64,000 bases of DNA from positions 68,196-132,195 of the forward strand of contig JAJFFF010000043.1 in assembly GCA_021776785.1 (NCBI GenBank), in the 5' to 3' direction. Below the pieces are notes generated by a model. That model was not told where the DNA came from. It saw only the letters and a list, made by a program, of their open reading frames with translations, and searched no databases. A program made the translations under genes and the position numbers. The DNA comes from Planctomycetota bacterium. GTDB taxonomy: Bacteria > Planctomycetota > PLA2. Each line of letters begins with the position of its first letter. Position 1 is the first letter of the stretch. Shown here one piece after another: positions 17,120 to 28,402 of the stretch.

Positions 17120-17898
17120 TGCTTCTGGCTGGATCGGATGTCGTCTCGCACCTCATGGACTACGAGTTCATGGGGCCGTACCTAACGGCGCACCATGTCT
17201 TGATGATCATGGTCACCGTGATCATGGTGTGGGGCTTTGGCGCGATCGCGCGCATGTCGCGTCGCGGCGCCGCGCCGGACAAAAAGGGATGGACGTCGAT
17301 CACCGAAGTCGGACTCGTATGGGTGCGCGACGAAATCGTTTACGCATGGCTCGGTGCAAAGCAGGGGCGCAAGTACCTGTTCTTTTTTTGGACGCTGTTC
17401 TTTTGGATACTTTTGTCCAACCTGCTGGGCTTGTTTCCGTTTCCGGTCAATCCGTGGGCTCGCGGCCACACCGGCAATATCAACGTGACGGCAGCGCTGG
17501 CGGCAACTGCGTTCGGCGCGATCGTTTTGGCGGGCTGCAAGAAGCACGGCGTGAAGGGCTTCATCTTGCATTTCATCCCGCCCGGCGTGCCCGGATTTTT
17601 GGCGCCGCTTGTTTGGCTCATCGAAGTCATCGGGCTGTTCGTCAAACCGTTCGCGTTGATGATTCGTCTGTTCGCGAACATGACCGCGGGCCACGCCATC
17701 TTGGCGGTGCTGTTTAGCTTCATGTGGGGCACCGCCCACTACTCAAGTGTCATATCGGGAGGGCTCGCGACCGGAGCGTCCTTCCTGTTCATCTTGTTCA
17801 TCATGCTTTTTGAAACCCTGGTCGCGTTGATCCAGGCGTTCATTTTCACAGTACTGACGGCGATCTTCATGAGTCAGGTCGTCGCGGATGATCACTAA
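17119..17898 (+). CDS. atpB: ATP synthase F0 subunit a
   Basis: 259 aa integral membrane subunit forming the proton half-channels of F0. The essential arginine is present in the conserved segment KPFALMIRLFANMTAGHAIL (R of LMIR), and the C-terminal helix LVALIQAFIFTVLTAIFMS carries the conserved Gln. Five to six membrane helices are apparent. The N-terminus is short compared with Planctomycetes relatives that have long extensions. It is translationally coupled to the upstream AtpI-like gene, and a 25-bp gap leads to atpE. Confidence 0.96.
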   Translation: MLLAGSDVVSHLMDYEFMGPYLTAHHVLMIMVTVIMVWGFGAIARMSRRGAAPDKKGWTSITEVGLVWVRDEIVYAWLGAKQGRKYLFFFWTLFFWILLSNLLGLFPFPVNPWARGHTGNINVTAALAATAFGAIVLAGCKKHGVKGFILHFIPPGVPGFLAPLVWLIEVIGLFVKPFALMIRLFANMTAGHAILAVLFSFMWGTAHYSSVISGGLATGASFLFILFIMLFETLVALIQAFIFTVLTAIFMSQVVADDH

Positions 17899-17923
17899 CT
17901 CTTAAGAATTGGAGACGTAGGAA

Positions 17924-18235
17924 ATGTTGCAGCTTATCGCTGAAGCGACTGGAGTTCCCGTCGCGTGGGGCTTCTTCGGCGCAGCCGTCGGTGCCGGCAT
18001 CGCGGCGCTCGCGGCGGGTATCGGTATCGGCAAGATTGCCGCTAGCGCGACCGAGTCGATCGCTCGTCAACCGGAGTGCGCGGGCGATGTCCGTGGCGTC
18101 ACGATCATTACCGCGGCGTTTATTGAAGGTGTTTGCCTCTTCGCCGTCGTGGTTTGCTTGCTCGTCAACGGTTCGCTTGGCGCTGAAAACGTCCAACAGC
18201 TCGAGATCGACGCGGCCGCCGCTGAGAACAAGTAG
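17924..18235 (+). CDS. atpE: ATP synthase F0 subunit c
   Basis: 103 aa: two membrane helices joined by the polar loop ARQPE, the hallmark of subunit c. The ion-binding carboxylate is E68 in AAFIEGVCLF. It is followed by Gly where sodium-binding rings usually have Ser/Thr, and no matching Gln is evident in helix 1, so proton coupling is the simpler reading. Helix 1 has the Gly/Ala packing motif GAGIAALAAGIGIG. A hydrophilic C-terminal tail of about 20 residues (ENVQQLEIDAAAAENK) extends beyond the usual end and would project from the ring. A GGAGACGTAGG ribosome site lies upstream, fitting the high copy number of c. Confidence 0.95.
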   Translation: MLQLIAEATGVPVAWGFFGAAVGAGIAALAAGIGIGKIAASATESIARQPECAGDVRGVTIITAAFIEGVCLFAVVVCLLVNGSLGAENVQQLEIDAAAAENK

Positions 18236-18245
18236 GTAAGGTCGC

Positions 18246-18773
18246 ATGCTTACCGCAGTGATTCTCGCTGCCGGCAAGGGCGGTCTTACCGACGTTCAGC
18301 CTGCGACGTTTGTCTGGGCCCTCGTTACGTTCTTTGTCGCGTTTATCGCGCTGAAGAAAGCGGCGTGGCCGATGCTCCTCGAAAAAATGGAGGAGCGTGA
18401 GGTCACGATTCGTGAGGGCTTGGAGAAGGCCGCTGCGGCTGAAAAAAGAGCGACCGAGTTGGTGGAGAGGCAGGAATCAATCCTGCAAGAGGCTCGCGAC
18501 GAGGCGCAAAAGCTCCTCGCCGACAGCCGTGCCGCCGCAGAAAACATCAAGAGTGAAACGCTCGCCGCCGCGCAGTCGGAGATTGCGGTGGAAAAAGAAC
18601 GCGCCAAAAAGGAGATCCACTTGGAACGTGCCAAAGCAGTCGAAGAGCTGCGCCGTACTTCCGTGGATCTAACTTTGCAGGCCGCGGGCAAGTTGATCGA
18701 GCGTGATCTAAACGACGACGACCACCGGCGGCTCGCTGCCGAGGTCATCTCCCAGGTGGAAACCATCGCGTGA
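18246..18773 (+). CDS. atpF: ATP synthase F0 subunit b
   Basis: 175 aa peripheral-stalk subunit. One N-terminal membrane helix (FVWALVTFFVAFIALKKAAW) is followed by a long charged, right-handed-coil-type helix rich in Ala, Glu and Lys (EGLEKAAAAEKRATELVERQ), ending in a region that docks onto subunit delta. Only one b gene is present, so the stalk is a homodimer rather than b/b'. The stop overlaps the GTG of atpH (GTGA). Confidence 0.95.
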   Translation: MLTAVILAAGKGGLTDVQPATFVWALVTFFVAFIALKKAAWPMLLEKMEEREVTIREGLEKAAAAEKRATELVERQESILQEARDEAQKLLADSRAAAENIKSETLAAAQSEIAVEKERAKKEIHLERAKAVEELRRTSVDLTLQAAGKLIERDLNDDDHRRLAAEVISQVETIA

Positions 18774-19318
18774 GTAGTTCGCAGTCTGTCGCACGCGTCT
18801 ACGCCGAAGCGTTGTTGGACTTAGTTGCCGACAACGACACGCAGCTTTCTCGTCTCGTGGATGATCTCCACGGCGTCGATGAGCTGTTCGCCAAAGACGC
18901 TACGTTTCGAGAATTCTTCGGGTCGCCGCGACTCGATCCCGTGCATAAAAAGCGCGTGCTCGATATGGCTCTCAAAGACAAACTCGATCGGCCGGCGCTC
19001 GGTCTGCTGCATGTCTTAATCGACAAGCAGCGCGAGATGCTTTTGGACAACATCGTCCAGGAGTTCGACCGGTTCCGCGACGTGCGGGAAGGTCGTCTGC
19101 ACGCTTATGTGACGACGGCGCGCGAGTTAGGTGACGACCAACGCGGACAACTGGTGGCCAAGCTGGAAGCCGCCACCGGTAAAAAGATTCAGCTTCACGA
19201 GAAAGTGGAACCGCGCGTATTGGGCGGCATTCGCGTGAAGGTGGGCGACAACGTGATCGACGGGACCGTGCGCCGGCGTCTACACGACCTGCGCGGCGCG
19301 CTCGTCTCGAAGGGATAA
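18770..19318 (+). CDS. atpH: ATP synthase F1 subunit delta
   Basis: 182 aa with the typical two-part structure: an N-terminal helical bundle beginning SQSVARVYAEALLDLV that binds the top of F1, and a C-terminal domain ending VLGGIRVKVGDNVIDGTVRRRLHDL, the conserved delta signature. It connects the b stalk to the alpha3beta3 head. GTG start, overlapping the atpF stop by 4 nt; the atpA ATG follows after 3 nt. Confidence 0.95.
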   Translation: MSSSQSVARVYAEALLDLVADNDTQLSRLVDDLHGVDELFAKDATFREFFGSPRLDPVHKKRVLDMALKDKLDRPALGLLHVLIDKQREMLLDNIVQEFDRFRDVREGRLHAYVTTARELGDDQRGQLVAKLEAATGKKIQLHEKVEPRVLGGIRVKVGDNVIDGTVRRRLHDLRGALVSKG

Positions 19319-19321
19319 GGC

Positions 19322-20860
<1,539 letters not shown>

Positions 20861-20869
20861 GCGTAACTG

Positions 20870-23148
<2,279 letters not shown>

Positions 23149-23565
23149 GTGTCGTTAGACGTCACAGTGGTCAGTCCGGCGCGTCCGGTCTTTGAAGGGT
23201 CAGCGAACAAGCTGGTCATTCAAGCCATGCGTGGCCAAATGGGCGTGCTCCCCAAGCACGCCGACATTGTGGCCGCACTCGGCGTCGGACCGCTGCGCAT
23301 CACCCAAGCCGACGGCTCGCAACTCGAGTTCGCGGTCTGGGGTGGGTTCCTAAAAATCGGCGGCAGCCGTGTGACGGTCCTGGTGGACCAAGCGGTCGCC
23401 AAAGACGAGATTGTGGAGAGCGAAGCGCAAAAGGACTTAACCGAAGTCAAAGCGCAACTGCGTCATCCGAAGTCCGACGAGGAGTTCCAAGAGCTGCTCG
23501 GCAAGCGCAAGTGGGCCGAAGTTCGACTCGGCTTGGTTGGAGCGAGAGCCACCGTCAGCCACTAA
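23149..23565 (+). CDS. atpC: ATP synthase F1 subunit epsilon
   Basis: 138 aa from a GTG placed directly after the atpD stop. The N-terminal beta-sandwich is clear (LDVTVVSPARPVFEGSANKL, GQMGVLPKHADIVAALGVGPLRI, FAVWGGFLKIGGSRVTVLVD). The C-terminal helical hairpin is shortened and Lys/Glu-rich (DLTEVKAQLRHPKSDEEFQELLGKRKWAEVRLGL). Epsilon links the rotor to the c-ring and can inhibit ATP hydrolysis. It is the last gene of the operon, followed by a strong terminator. Confidence 0.93.
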   Translation: MSLDVTVVSPARPVFEGSANKLVIQAMRGQMGVLPKHADIVAALGVGPLRITQADGSQLEFAVWGGFLKIGGSRVTVLVDQAVAKDEIVESEAQKDLTEVKAQLRHPKSDEEFQELLGKRKWAEVRLGLVGARATVSH

Positions 23566-23583
23566 AACACATGATTCGATCAG

Positions 23584-23619
23584 ACGGGCGGTCCGGCGCG
23601 AGCGGGGCCGCCCGTTTTT
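23584..23619 (+). terminator. Rho-independent terminator of the atp operon
   Basis: ACGGGCGG and CCGCCCGT form a perfect 8-bp GC-rich stem followed by TTTT, 19 bp after the atpC stop. The downstream gene is convergent. Confidence 0.9.
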
Positions 23620-23622
23620 CGT

Positions 23623-24564
23623 TCACTTGTCGGTGAGCGGCGCGGCGGGGGATGCCGTGGACGGGGCGCGCTTCGCGGAGTTGTTTTGGGCGCGCCATTT
23701 CGCGAGTTGTTGCAGCCGTCGCACAAACCAGTCGCGTTCGGTCGTGAGTTGGTTGCGCGCGCAGAAGTCACGGAGGCCGACGAGACGCTTCTTGGTATCC
23801 CAGCGTCGGTTCCAACGCAGCTTGCGATGGCACGGCGGACAAAGATGCAGCGGTTGCGAATCGGACTCCTGTAGTGAATTCGATCCGTTCATCGTGCACT
23901 GGTAGCGCACGCAGTGGTGGAGACCGAAGACGTGTCCGATCTCGTGAACCACGAGTTGGCACGCGCGGCGCAAGAGTTTGCGCCTTGTCGCGAGTGTGGA
24001 CGGCCCGCCGTAAAACGTCGGTTGAAAACGCGCGAACGACCAAACGCCGATGCGCCGACGCAGGTCCGCCATCCCGAACACGAAGTTCCATGACTGATCG
24101 GGGTACAAGTCGGCCATCGTGACCGCTTGCACGCTGACCGCATCGTCGGGGCGGTTGTCGGGTAAGAGATGACGCAGGAAGTAATTCGTGTCGTACTGCT
24201 TGCCGGTAGTTCGGTCGCGATGCCAGTCTTTCGGCAGCGATTGAGACTTCAGTGTCCGCGTGTCCAGTTGGAACCAGATTCCCGCGAACTCGATGGAGAG
24301 AGCGCGGGTCTTTTTTTGCACGACGTCGAACGGTCCCACGGGCAAGAACGCAAGCACTTCGCGGGGGCGAGCACGAACCGGGCGCGCCGCGCGATACATA
24401 TCGAGCGTCTGGCCGTCCTCGCGCATCCGCGCGAGCCAGTCGTGCGCCCCGGGCTTCCGCTTTTTCTCAAACAGCGGGGGCGTCTTGTCGTCGTCGGCAC
24501 GCACGGACGCAACGCTGACCACGACGACAGCGAGTCCCACACCGATCCAACACACGCGGCGCAT
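23623..24564 (-). CDS. Exported archaemetzincin-type zinc metallopeptidase (M54-like)
   Basis: 313 aa with a signal peptide (VGLAVVVVSVASVRA). The catalytic region reads VVHEIGHVFGLHHCVRYQCTMNGSNSLQESD and is followed by LHLCPPCHRKL. This matches the archaemetzincin signature HExxHxxGxxHCxxxxCxMNxSN with a downstream CPxC zinc knot, including all three His ligands, the catalytic Glu and the Met-turn. Family members are metzincin endopeptidases. Most bacterial and archaeal forms I know of are short and cytosolic, whereas this one has a signal peptide and a ~100-residue N-terminal extension. It stands alone, convergent to the atp operon. Confidence in family is high; the physiological substrate is unknown. 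Confidence 0.9.
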   Translation of the reverse strand: MRRVCWIGVGLAVVVVSVASVRADDDKTPPLFEKKRKPGAHDWLARMREDGQTLDMYRAARPVRARPREVLAFLPVGPFDVVQKKTRALSIEFAGIWFQLDTRTLKSQSLPKDWHRDRTTGKQYDTNYFLRHLLPDNRPDDAVSVQAVTMADLYPDQSWNFVFGMADLRRRIGVWSFARFQPTFYGGPSTLATRRKLLRRACQLVVHEIGHVFGLHHCVRYQCTMNGSNSLQESDSQPLHLCPPCHRKLRWNRRWDTKKRLVGLRDFCARNQLTTERDWFVRRLQQLAKWRAQNNSAKRAPSTASPAAPLTDK

Positions 24565-24611
24565 ACAGAAAGGAACGGGGCGCGAACGCGACGGTTCGAA
24601 TTTGACGCGCG

Positions 24612-25130
24612 CTAAGCGCCCGCAGCGTCAGGGTTGTGGCCGGGGATGTTGCCGGCGCCGAGTTCTTGGTCGAGCAGCATCAACCCCGCGCCGACTTCGC
24701 CGGCGAGGCGCAGGCGGCCGAGCAGCGAACGCGCCATGTTCTCTTCTTCGACCTGCTCGTTGATGAACCACTCGAGCATGATGCGCGCGGCTTGGTCGTT
24801 GGCTTTGTCCGCGACGGCGTAGAGTTGGCGGATCGACTCGCTGACGGTTTGCTCGGACTTCAACACGGCGTCCAACGCCTCGCGCGGGGAGTCGTAGGTA
24901 GCGGCCGGCTGCGCGAGCGCCGGAAGGACGGGCGATTGGTCGCGGTCTTGTAAGTGCTCGATGAACCGATACGCGTGTTGCATCTCTTCGGCGGCCTGGG
25001 TCTTGGCGAACGATGCAAAGCCAGGGAGGTCCGCTTCTTCGAACCAAAGCGCCATCGCGCTGTATTTGTACCAGGCGTCGAGTTCCAACTTGAGGTGTGC
25101 GTTAATCGCGTCGCGAACTTCCGGTTTCAT
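24612..25130 (-). CDS. Ferritin
   Basis: 172 aa from the ATG at 25130 (MKPEVRDAINAHLKLE), normal ferritin length; the 35 codons upstream in the ORF track are rejected. The four-helix bundle carries the ferroxidase ligands E16, E49 and H52 (AEEMQHAYRF), the E/Q pairs of helices C and D (SEQTVSESI, FINEQVEEENMARSLLGRL), and the conserved DLPGFASFAKTQA turn. It oxidises Fe(II) and stores it as a mineral in a 24-subunit shell. The M20 peptidase start is only 70 bp away on the other strand, so the two genes share a promoter region. Confidence 0.93.
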   Translation of the reverse strand: MKPEVRDAINAHLKLELDAWYKYSAMALWFEEADLPGFASFAKTQAAEEMQHAYRFIEHLQDRDQSPVLPALAQPAATYDSPREALDAVLKSEQTVSESIRQLYAVADKANDQAARIMLEWFINEQVEEENMARSLLGRLRLAGEVGAGLMLLDQELGAGNIPGHNPDAAGA

Positions 25131-25200
25131 CCAGGCATTGTATCGCGGTCGCACCACGGTCGGCAGAGATCGAGGGCCGCACTCGCGGTACGATGCGGGG

Positions 25201-26391
25201 ATGAGCGATGTCGTCGCCGCCCAGTTCTTGGACAAAGCGCTGGATCACCTCCGCCGCCATGTCGCTCTAAACTCGTTTACGAGAAATCGCGCGGGCGTCG
25301 TGGCCGTGGGGGACCTGACCGCGGAGTTGTTTGCCCCGCTGGGGTTTCGCGCGACGCGCGTCCCGTCGATCACGCCGGAGTGCGGCGATCACCTCACCCT
25401 CACCCGCAGGGCGGGGCCTGACGCGCCGCACCTCGTGATGGTTTCGCATCTCGACACCGTGTTTCCGCCCGACATGGAGTTCTCGTGGCGAGAGGACGAT
25501 GGGGATTGGGTCGTCGGGCCGGGCGTCTGCGACATCAAGGGCGGGACCGTGCTGATGTGGATGGTGCTGTCCACGTTGCAGGCGAGCGATGCGGCGCGCT
25601 TGGAGAATACGTCGTGGACGTTGCTCTTGAACGCGACCGAAGAGGGCGGGTGCGATGACTTTCCCGACCTTGCTCGCGCCGCGTGCGCGCGTCCGAACAC
25701 GCGCGCTTGTTTGGTGTACGAAGCGGGGATGGAGGCGGGCGCCGCGACGACGTTGGTCACCCAACGCAAGGGGTGTGGTCGTTTCCGCCTGACGGCGCGC
25801 GGTCATCCGGCGCATTCGGGGAATGCACACGAACAGGGGGCGAGCGCAATCCGCGAACTCGCGCGCGCGGTCGAGAAGGTTGAGCAACTCACGGACTACG
25901 ACGCGGGCCAGACGCTATCCGTTGGGCTGATCCGGGGCGGCTCTGCCGTGAACTCGATTTCCGAAACGGCCAGCGCCGACATCGACGTGCGTTCGTGGAC
26001 GGTCGAAGCCGAGCAGGAGGCCGAGCGGAAGCTACAAGCGATCGCGAATGAAGCGACCGTTGCGAGCGCCGACGGCAAGAACTTCTGTCGCATGGAGCTC
26101 CGTCGATTGCCGGGCTACCCGCCGTGGGCAAAAAACGATGCGAGCGACAACCTCGGCGCGCTCGCCGCACGGTGCGCAAGAGATCTCGGACAAGCCATCG
26201 CGCCGGGAGCAAGACGAGGCGGCAGCGATGGCTGCCACACGTGGGACCTCGTACCGACGCTCGACGGACTAGGTCCGATCGGACGCGCGACGCACACGCT
26301 GCAGGAAGCCGTGAAGACTTCTTCGTTTGTCCCGCGAACGATGTTGTCGGTGCGATTGATTGAGGCCTTGTTGACCGGAGAGTGTCCGTGA
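25201..26391 (+). CDS. M20 family metallopeptidase (glutamate carboxypeptidase-like)
   Basis: 396 aa from the ATG at 25201. The dinuclear zinc ligands and catalytic residues follow the M20 order: VSHLDTVFPP (His, Asp), GVCDIKGGTVLMW (bridging Asp), NATEEGGCDDF (catalytic Glu plus ligand Glu), and a late His in SDGCHTW. The lid dimerisation domain (GCGRFRLTARGHPAHSGNAH) sits in the middle. M20A enzymes remove C-terminal Glu or hydrolyse small peptides and acylated amino acids; no signal peptide is present. The stop overlaps the GTG of the next gene by GTGA, so the two are co-translated. Confidence 0.9.
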   Translation: MSDVVAAQFLDKALDHLRRHVALNSFTRNRAGVVAVGDLTAELFAPLGFRATRVPSITPECGDHLTLTRRAGPDAPHLVMVSHLDTVFPPDMEFSWREDDGDWVVGPGVCDIKGGTVLMWMVLSTLQASDAARLENTSWTLLLNATEEGGCDDFPDLARAACARPNTRACLVYEAGMEAGAATTLVTQRKGCGRFRLTARGHPAHSGNAHEQGASAIRELARAVEKVEQLTDYDAGQTLSVGLIRGGSAVNSISETASADIDVRSWTVEAEQEAERKLQAIANEATVASADGKNFCRMELRRLPGYPPWAKNDASDNLGALAARCARDLGQAIAPGARRGGSDGCHTWDLVPTLDGLGPIGRATHTLQEAVKTSSFVPRTMLSVRLIEALLTGECP

Positions 26392-27686
26392 AACGCTGGC
26401 GCCGTTGGGGCGTCGCCACCGCGATTTTGTGCGTGCTCGCGTTGTCGCTTTGGTTGCGCGAGCGCTCGCATACCCGCACGCCACGTTTGACGAAGCCGCC
26501 GGCGCAAGCTCATCGGCCGATCCGGCCGCCGCGTCAACATGCGGACCCGGACCCAGACCCGGAGCCGCGACCCGCGCCCAAGCCTGCGCCACTCGACCCG
26601 AGCTCTCCGTTTTTCGGCGAGCAGGAGGTGCGCGGTACGGTGTTGTCCCATGACGGCAAGCCCGTGCCCGATGCCGCCGTGCGGTGTATTCCCCTCGGCT
26701 ACCTGGCGCATCTTCCGTCAGAGCGCGATCATCTAAGCGCGCGGACCGACGAACAGGGAGAGTTCGTATTTCGCCGTCTGCCGACCGTTGGCGAGTACCA
26801 ATTGGCCGCGCTCAGCAAGGCACGGTCGCAGTTCGGACGGCTGACGGTGTCCGATCCCGCAGCTCCTATCGTCGTTCGCTGTGATGCTATCGTTTACGAG
26901 CGTCTTGAGTTTCGGTACGACCGAGCAAGATTTCCGGCGGGACCGGTCGCGCAGTCGTGGGGGATCCTACGTGGGATGTCGCTTACTTCCCAGATGGACG
27001 CGGGTGACCTCTTCGCGCTGGGGCGACGCGAAGGTATCGAGTTTCGGTCGCTTCCGTTTGCCTACGCGCGGCGCACATCCGATCATCCGATTGCCATGAG
27101 TATCAGATTCGTTGGGTATGACGCCGTCTCCCTCAACATCGGTGCGCGGCCGCTCTCTGACTGGCCGAAATCGCGCGTGATCGAGCTGAAGCCTGCGCCG
27201 ACGGAGCCGGGCACGACCACGTATGTTGTTCGGTTTTCGAACGTGCCGTCGGCCCATCGGGACTGGCTGCTGGTTTCGGTTGCGCCTGTCGGGCAGGTGG
27301 GCCAATATCTAGTCGACTACCGACGGACGTTTGTGGGGCGGCGCGATGCGGCGTGGGAGGTCAGGTTCCTAGCGAATCCAGATCGCAGATTCGCCTGTGT
27401 GTCGATTGATCACGGGACGTACACCGAGCTCGTTCCGCAGCTACCCACGCTGGGAACTGCAGAGATATCGGTCCCGCAAGTGGAAGGGAGTGTCAACTGG
27501 ATGATGTACTCCAACGGTGTGTTGCGCCCACGACCGTACTATCCGGGCGTCTACCGCGTCGGGCCGCTTCCGATCGGGGTGCACCAGGTATTCCGACATG
27601 TTCGCAATGCCAAAGGCCTGCTGATTCTGAACGAGTCCCGTCATATAGAGATTCGAGAAGAGCATCGAAAGATCGCGTGGGATTGA
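26388..27686 (+). CDS. Membrane-anchored protein with carboxypeptidase-regulatory-like domain
   Basis: 432 aa from the GTG at 26388, which overlaps the M20 stop (GTGA); the in-frame GTG two codons earlier is possible. An N-terminal membrane anchor (GVATAILCVLALSLWL) is followed by a Pro-rich linker with the DPDPDPEPRPAPKPAP run. Next comes a CarboxypepD_reg-like beta-sandwich (EVRGTVLSHDGKPVPDAAV, then TDEQGEFVFRRLPTVGEYQL). The remaining ~280 residues are beta-rich without a motif I recognise. Its TGA overlaps the sirtuin ATG (TGATG). The similar protein at 28403 shares this architecture, so the sirtuin is framed by two relatives. Confidence 0.72.
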   Translation: MKRWRRWGVATAILCVLALSLWLRERSHTRTPRLTKPPAQAHRPIRPPRQHADPDPDPEPRPAPKPAPLDPSSPFFGEQEVRGTVLSHDGKPVPDAAVRCIPLGYLAHLPSERDHLSARTDEQGEFVFRRLPTVGEYQLAALSKARSQFGRLTVSDPAAPIVVRCDAIVYERLEFRYDRARFPAGPVAQSWGILRGMSLTSQMDAGDLFALGRREGIEFRSLPFAYARRTSDHPIAMSIRFVGYDAVSLNIGARPLSDWPKSRVIELKPAPTEPGTTTYVVRFSNVPSAHRDWLLVSVAPVGQVGQYLVDYRRTFVGRRDAAWEVRFLANPDRRFACVSIDHGTYTELVPQLPTLGTAEISVPQVEGSVNWMMYSNGVLRPRPYYPGVYRVGPLPIGVHQVFRHVRNAKGLLILNESRHIEIREEHRKIAWD

Positions 27687-28384
27687 TGGGTGACTCCATG
27701 CGATTCGCCGACTTCGAACGCATTGTGTTCTTCACGGGTGCTGGGCTGTCGGTCGAGAGCGGCATTCCGACGTATCGGGGGAAGGGCGGGTTGTGGCACG
27801 AGTACAACTACGAGGACTTTGCGTGCCAGCGGGCGTTTGATCGGGCGCCGGACCGGGTGTGGGACTTTCACGACAAACGTCGCGCGGCGATCGGTGCCTG
27901 CGCGCCGAATGAGGGCCACAAGATCATTGCGGATGTGCAACGTGAAAACTCGCGCACAAAGATCATCACCCAAAACATCGACGGCCTGCATCAACGCGCA
28001 GGCGCGACCGACGTAGTCGAGCTGCACGGAAGCATCTGGCGGATCCGTTGCGACGCCTGTTTTCGGACCGAGTTAAGCAACGAAACGCCGCTCGGCGAAC
28101 GTCGCTGCTCGTGCGGACGCTATTGGCGGCCCGACATCGTGTGGTTCGAGGACGCGTTGCACGATAAAACCGTGCGCGCGGCCGAACAAGCGTTGGTCGA
28201 ATGCGATCTATTCGTGAGCATCGGCACGTCGGCTGTCGTGTACCCCGCAGCGGCGATGCCGCAAATCGCGCAGCGCGCGGGGGCAACGCTGATCGAGATC
28301 AATCCGGAAGAGACGCAGGCGTCGCATCTGTACGAGCATCCGTTGCGCGGTCCGGCTTCGGCGATGCTGCGCACGCTGATTTAG
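27686..28384 (+). CDS. Sir2-family NAD-dependent protein deacylase (sirtuin)
   Basis: 232 aa. The NAD-binding motif FTGAGLSVESGIPTYRGKGG, the ribose-binding TQNIDGLHQRAG and the catalytic His in ELHGS are all present. The structural zinc site is CDAC plus a second pair in RRCSCGRYWRPD, i.e. CxC spacing rather than the usual CxxC. SIGTSAVVYPAA and LIEINPEE complete the Rossmann core. A class III sirtuin of the CobB type would remove acetyl or other acyl groups from lysine. The start shares a base with the upstream stop; the ATG at 27698 (MRFADFERIV) is an alternative. Confidence 0.93.
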   Translation: MGDSMRFADFERIVFFTGAGLSVESGIPTYRGKGGLWHEYNYEDFACQRAFDRAPDRVWDFHDKRRAAIGACAPNEGHKIIADVQRENSRTKIITQNIDGLHQRAGATDVVELHGSIWRIRCDACFRTELSNETPLGERRCSCGRYWRPDIVWFEDALHDKTVRAAEQALVECDLFVSIGTSAVVYPAAAMPQIAQRAGATLIEINPEETQASHLYEHPLRGPASAMLRTLI

Positions 28385-28402
28385 CGCGCCGAGATCGTCG
28401 CG

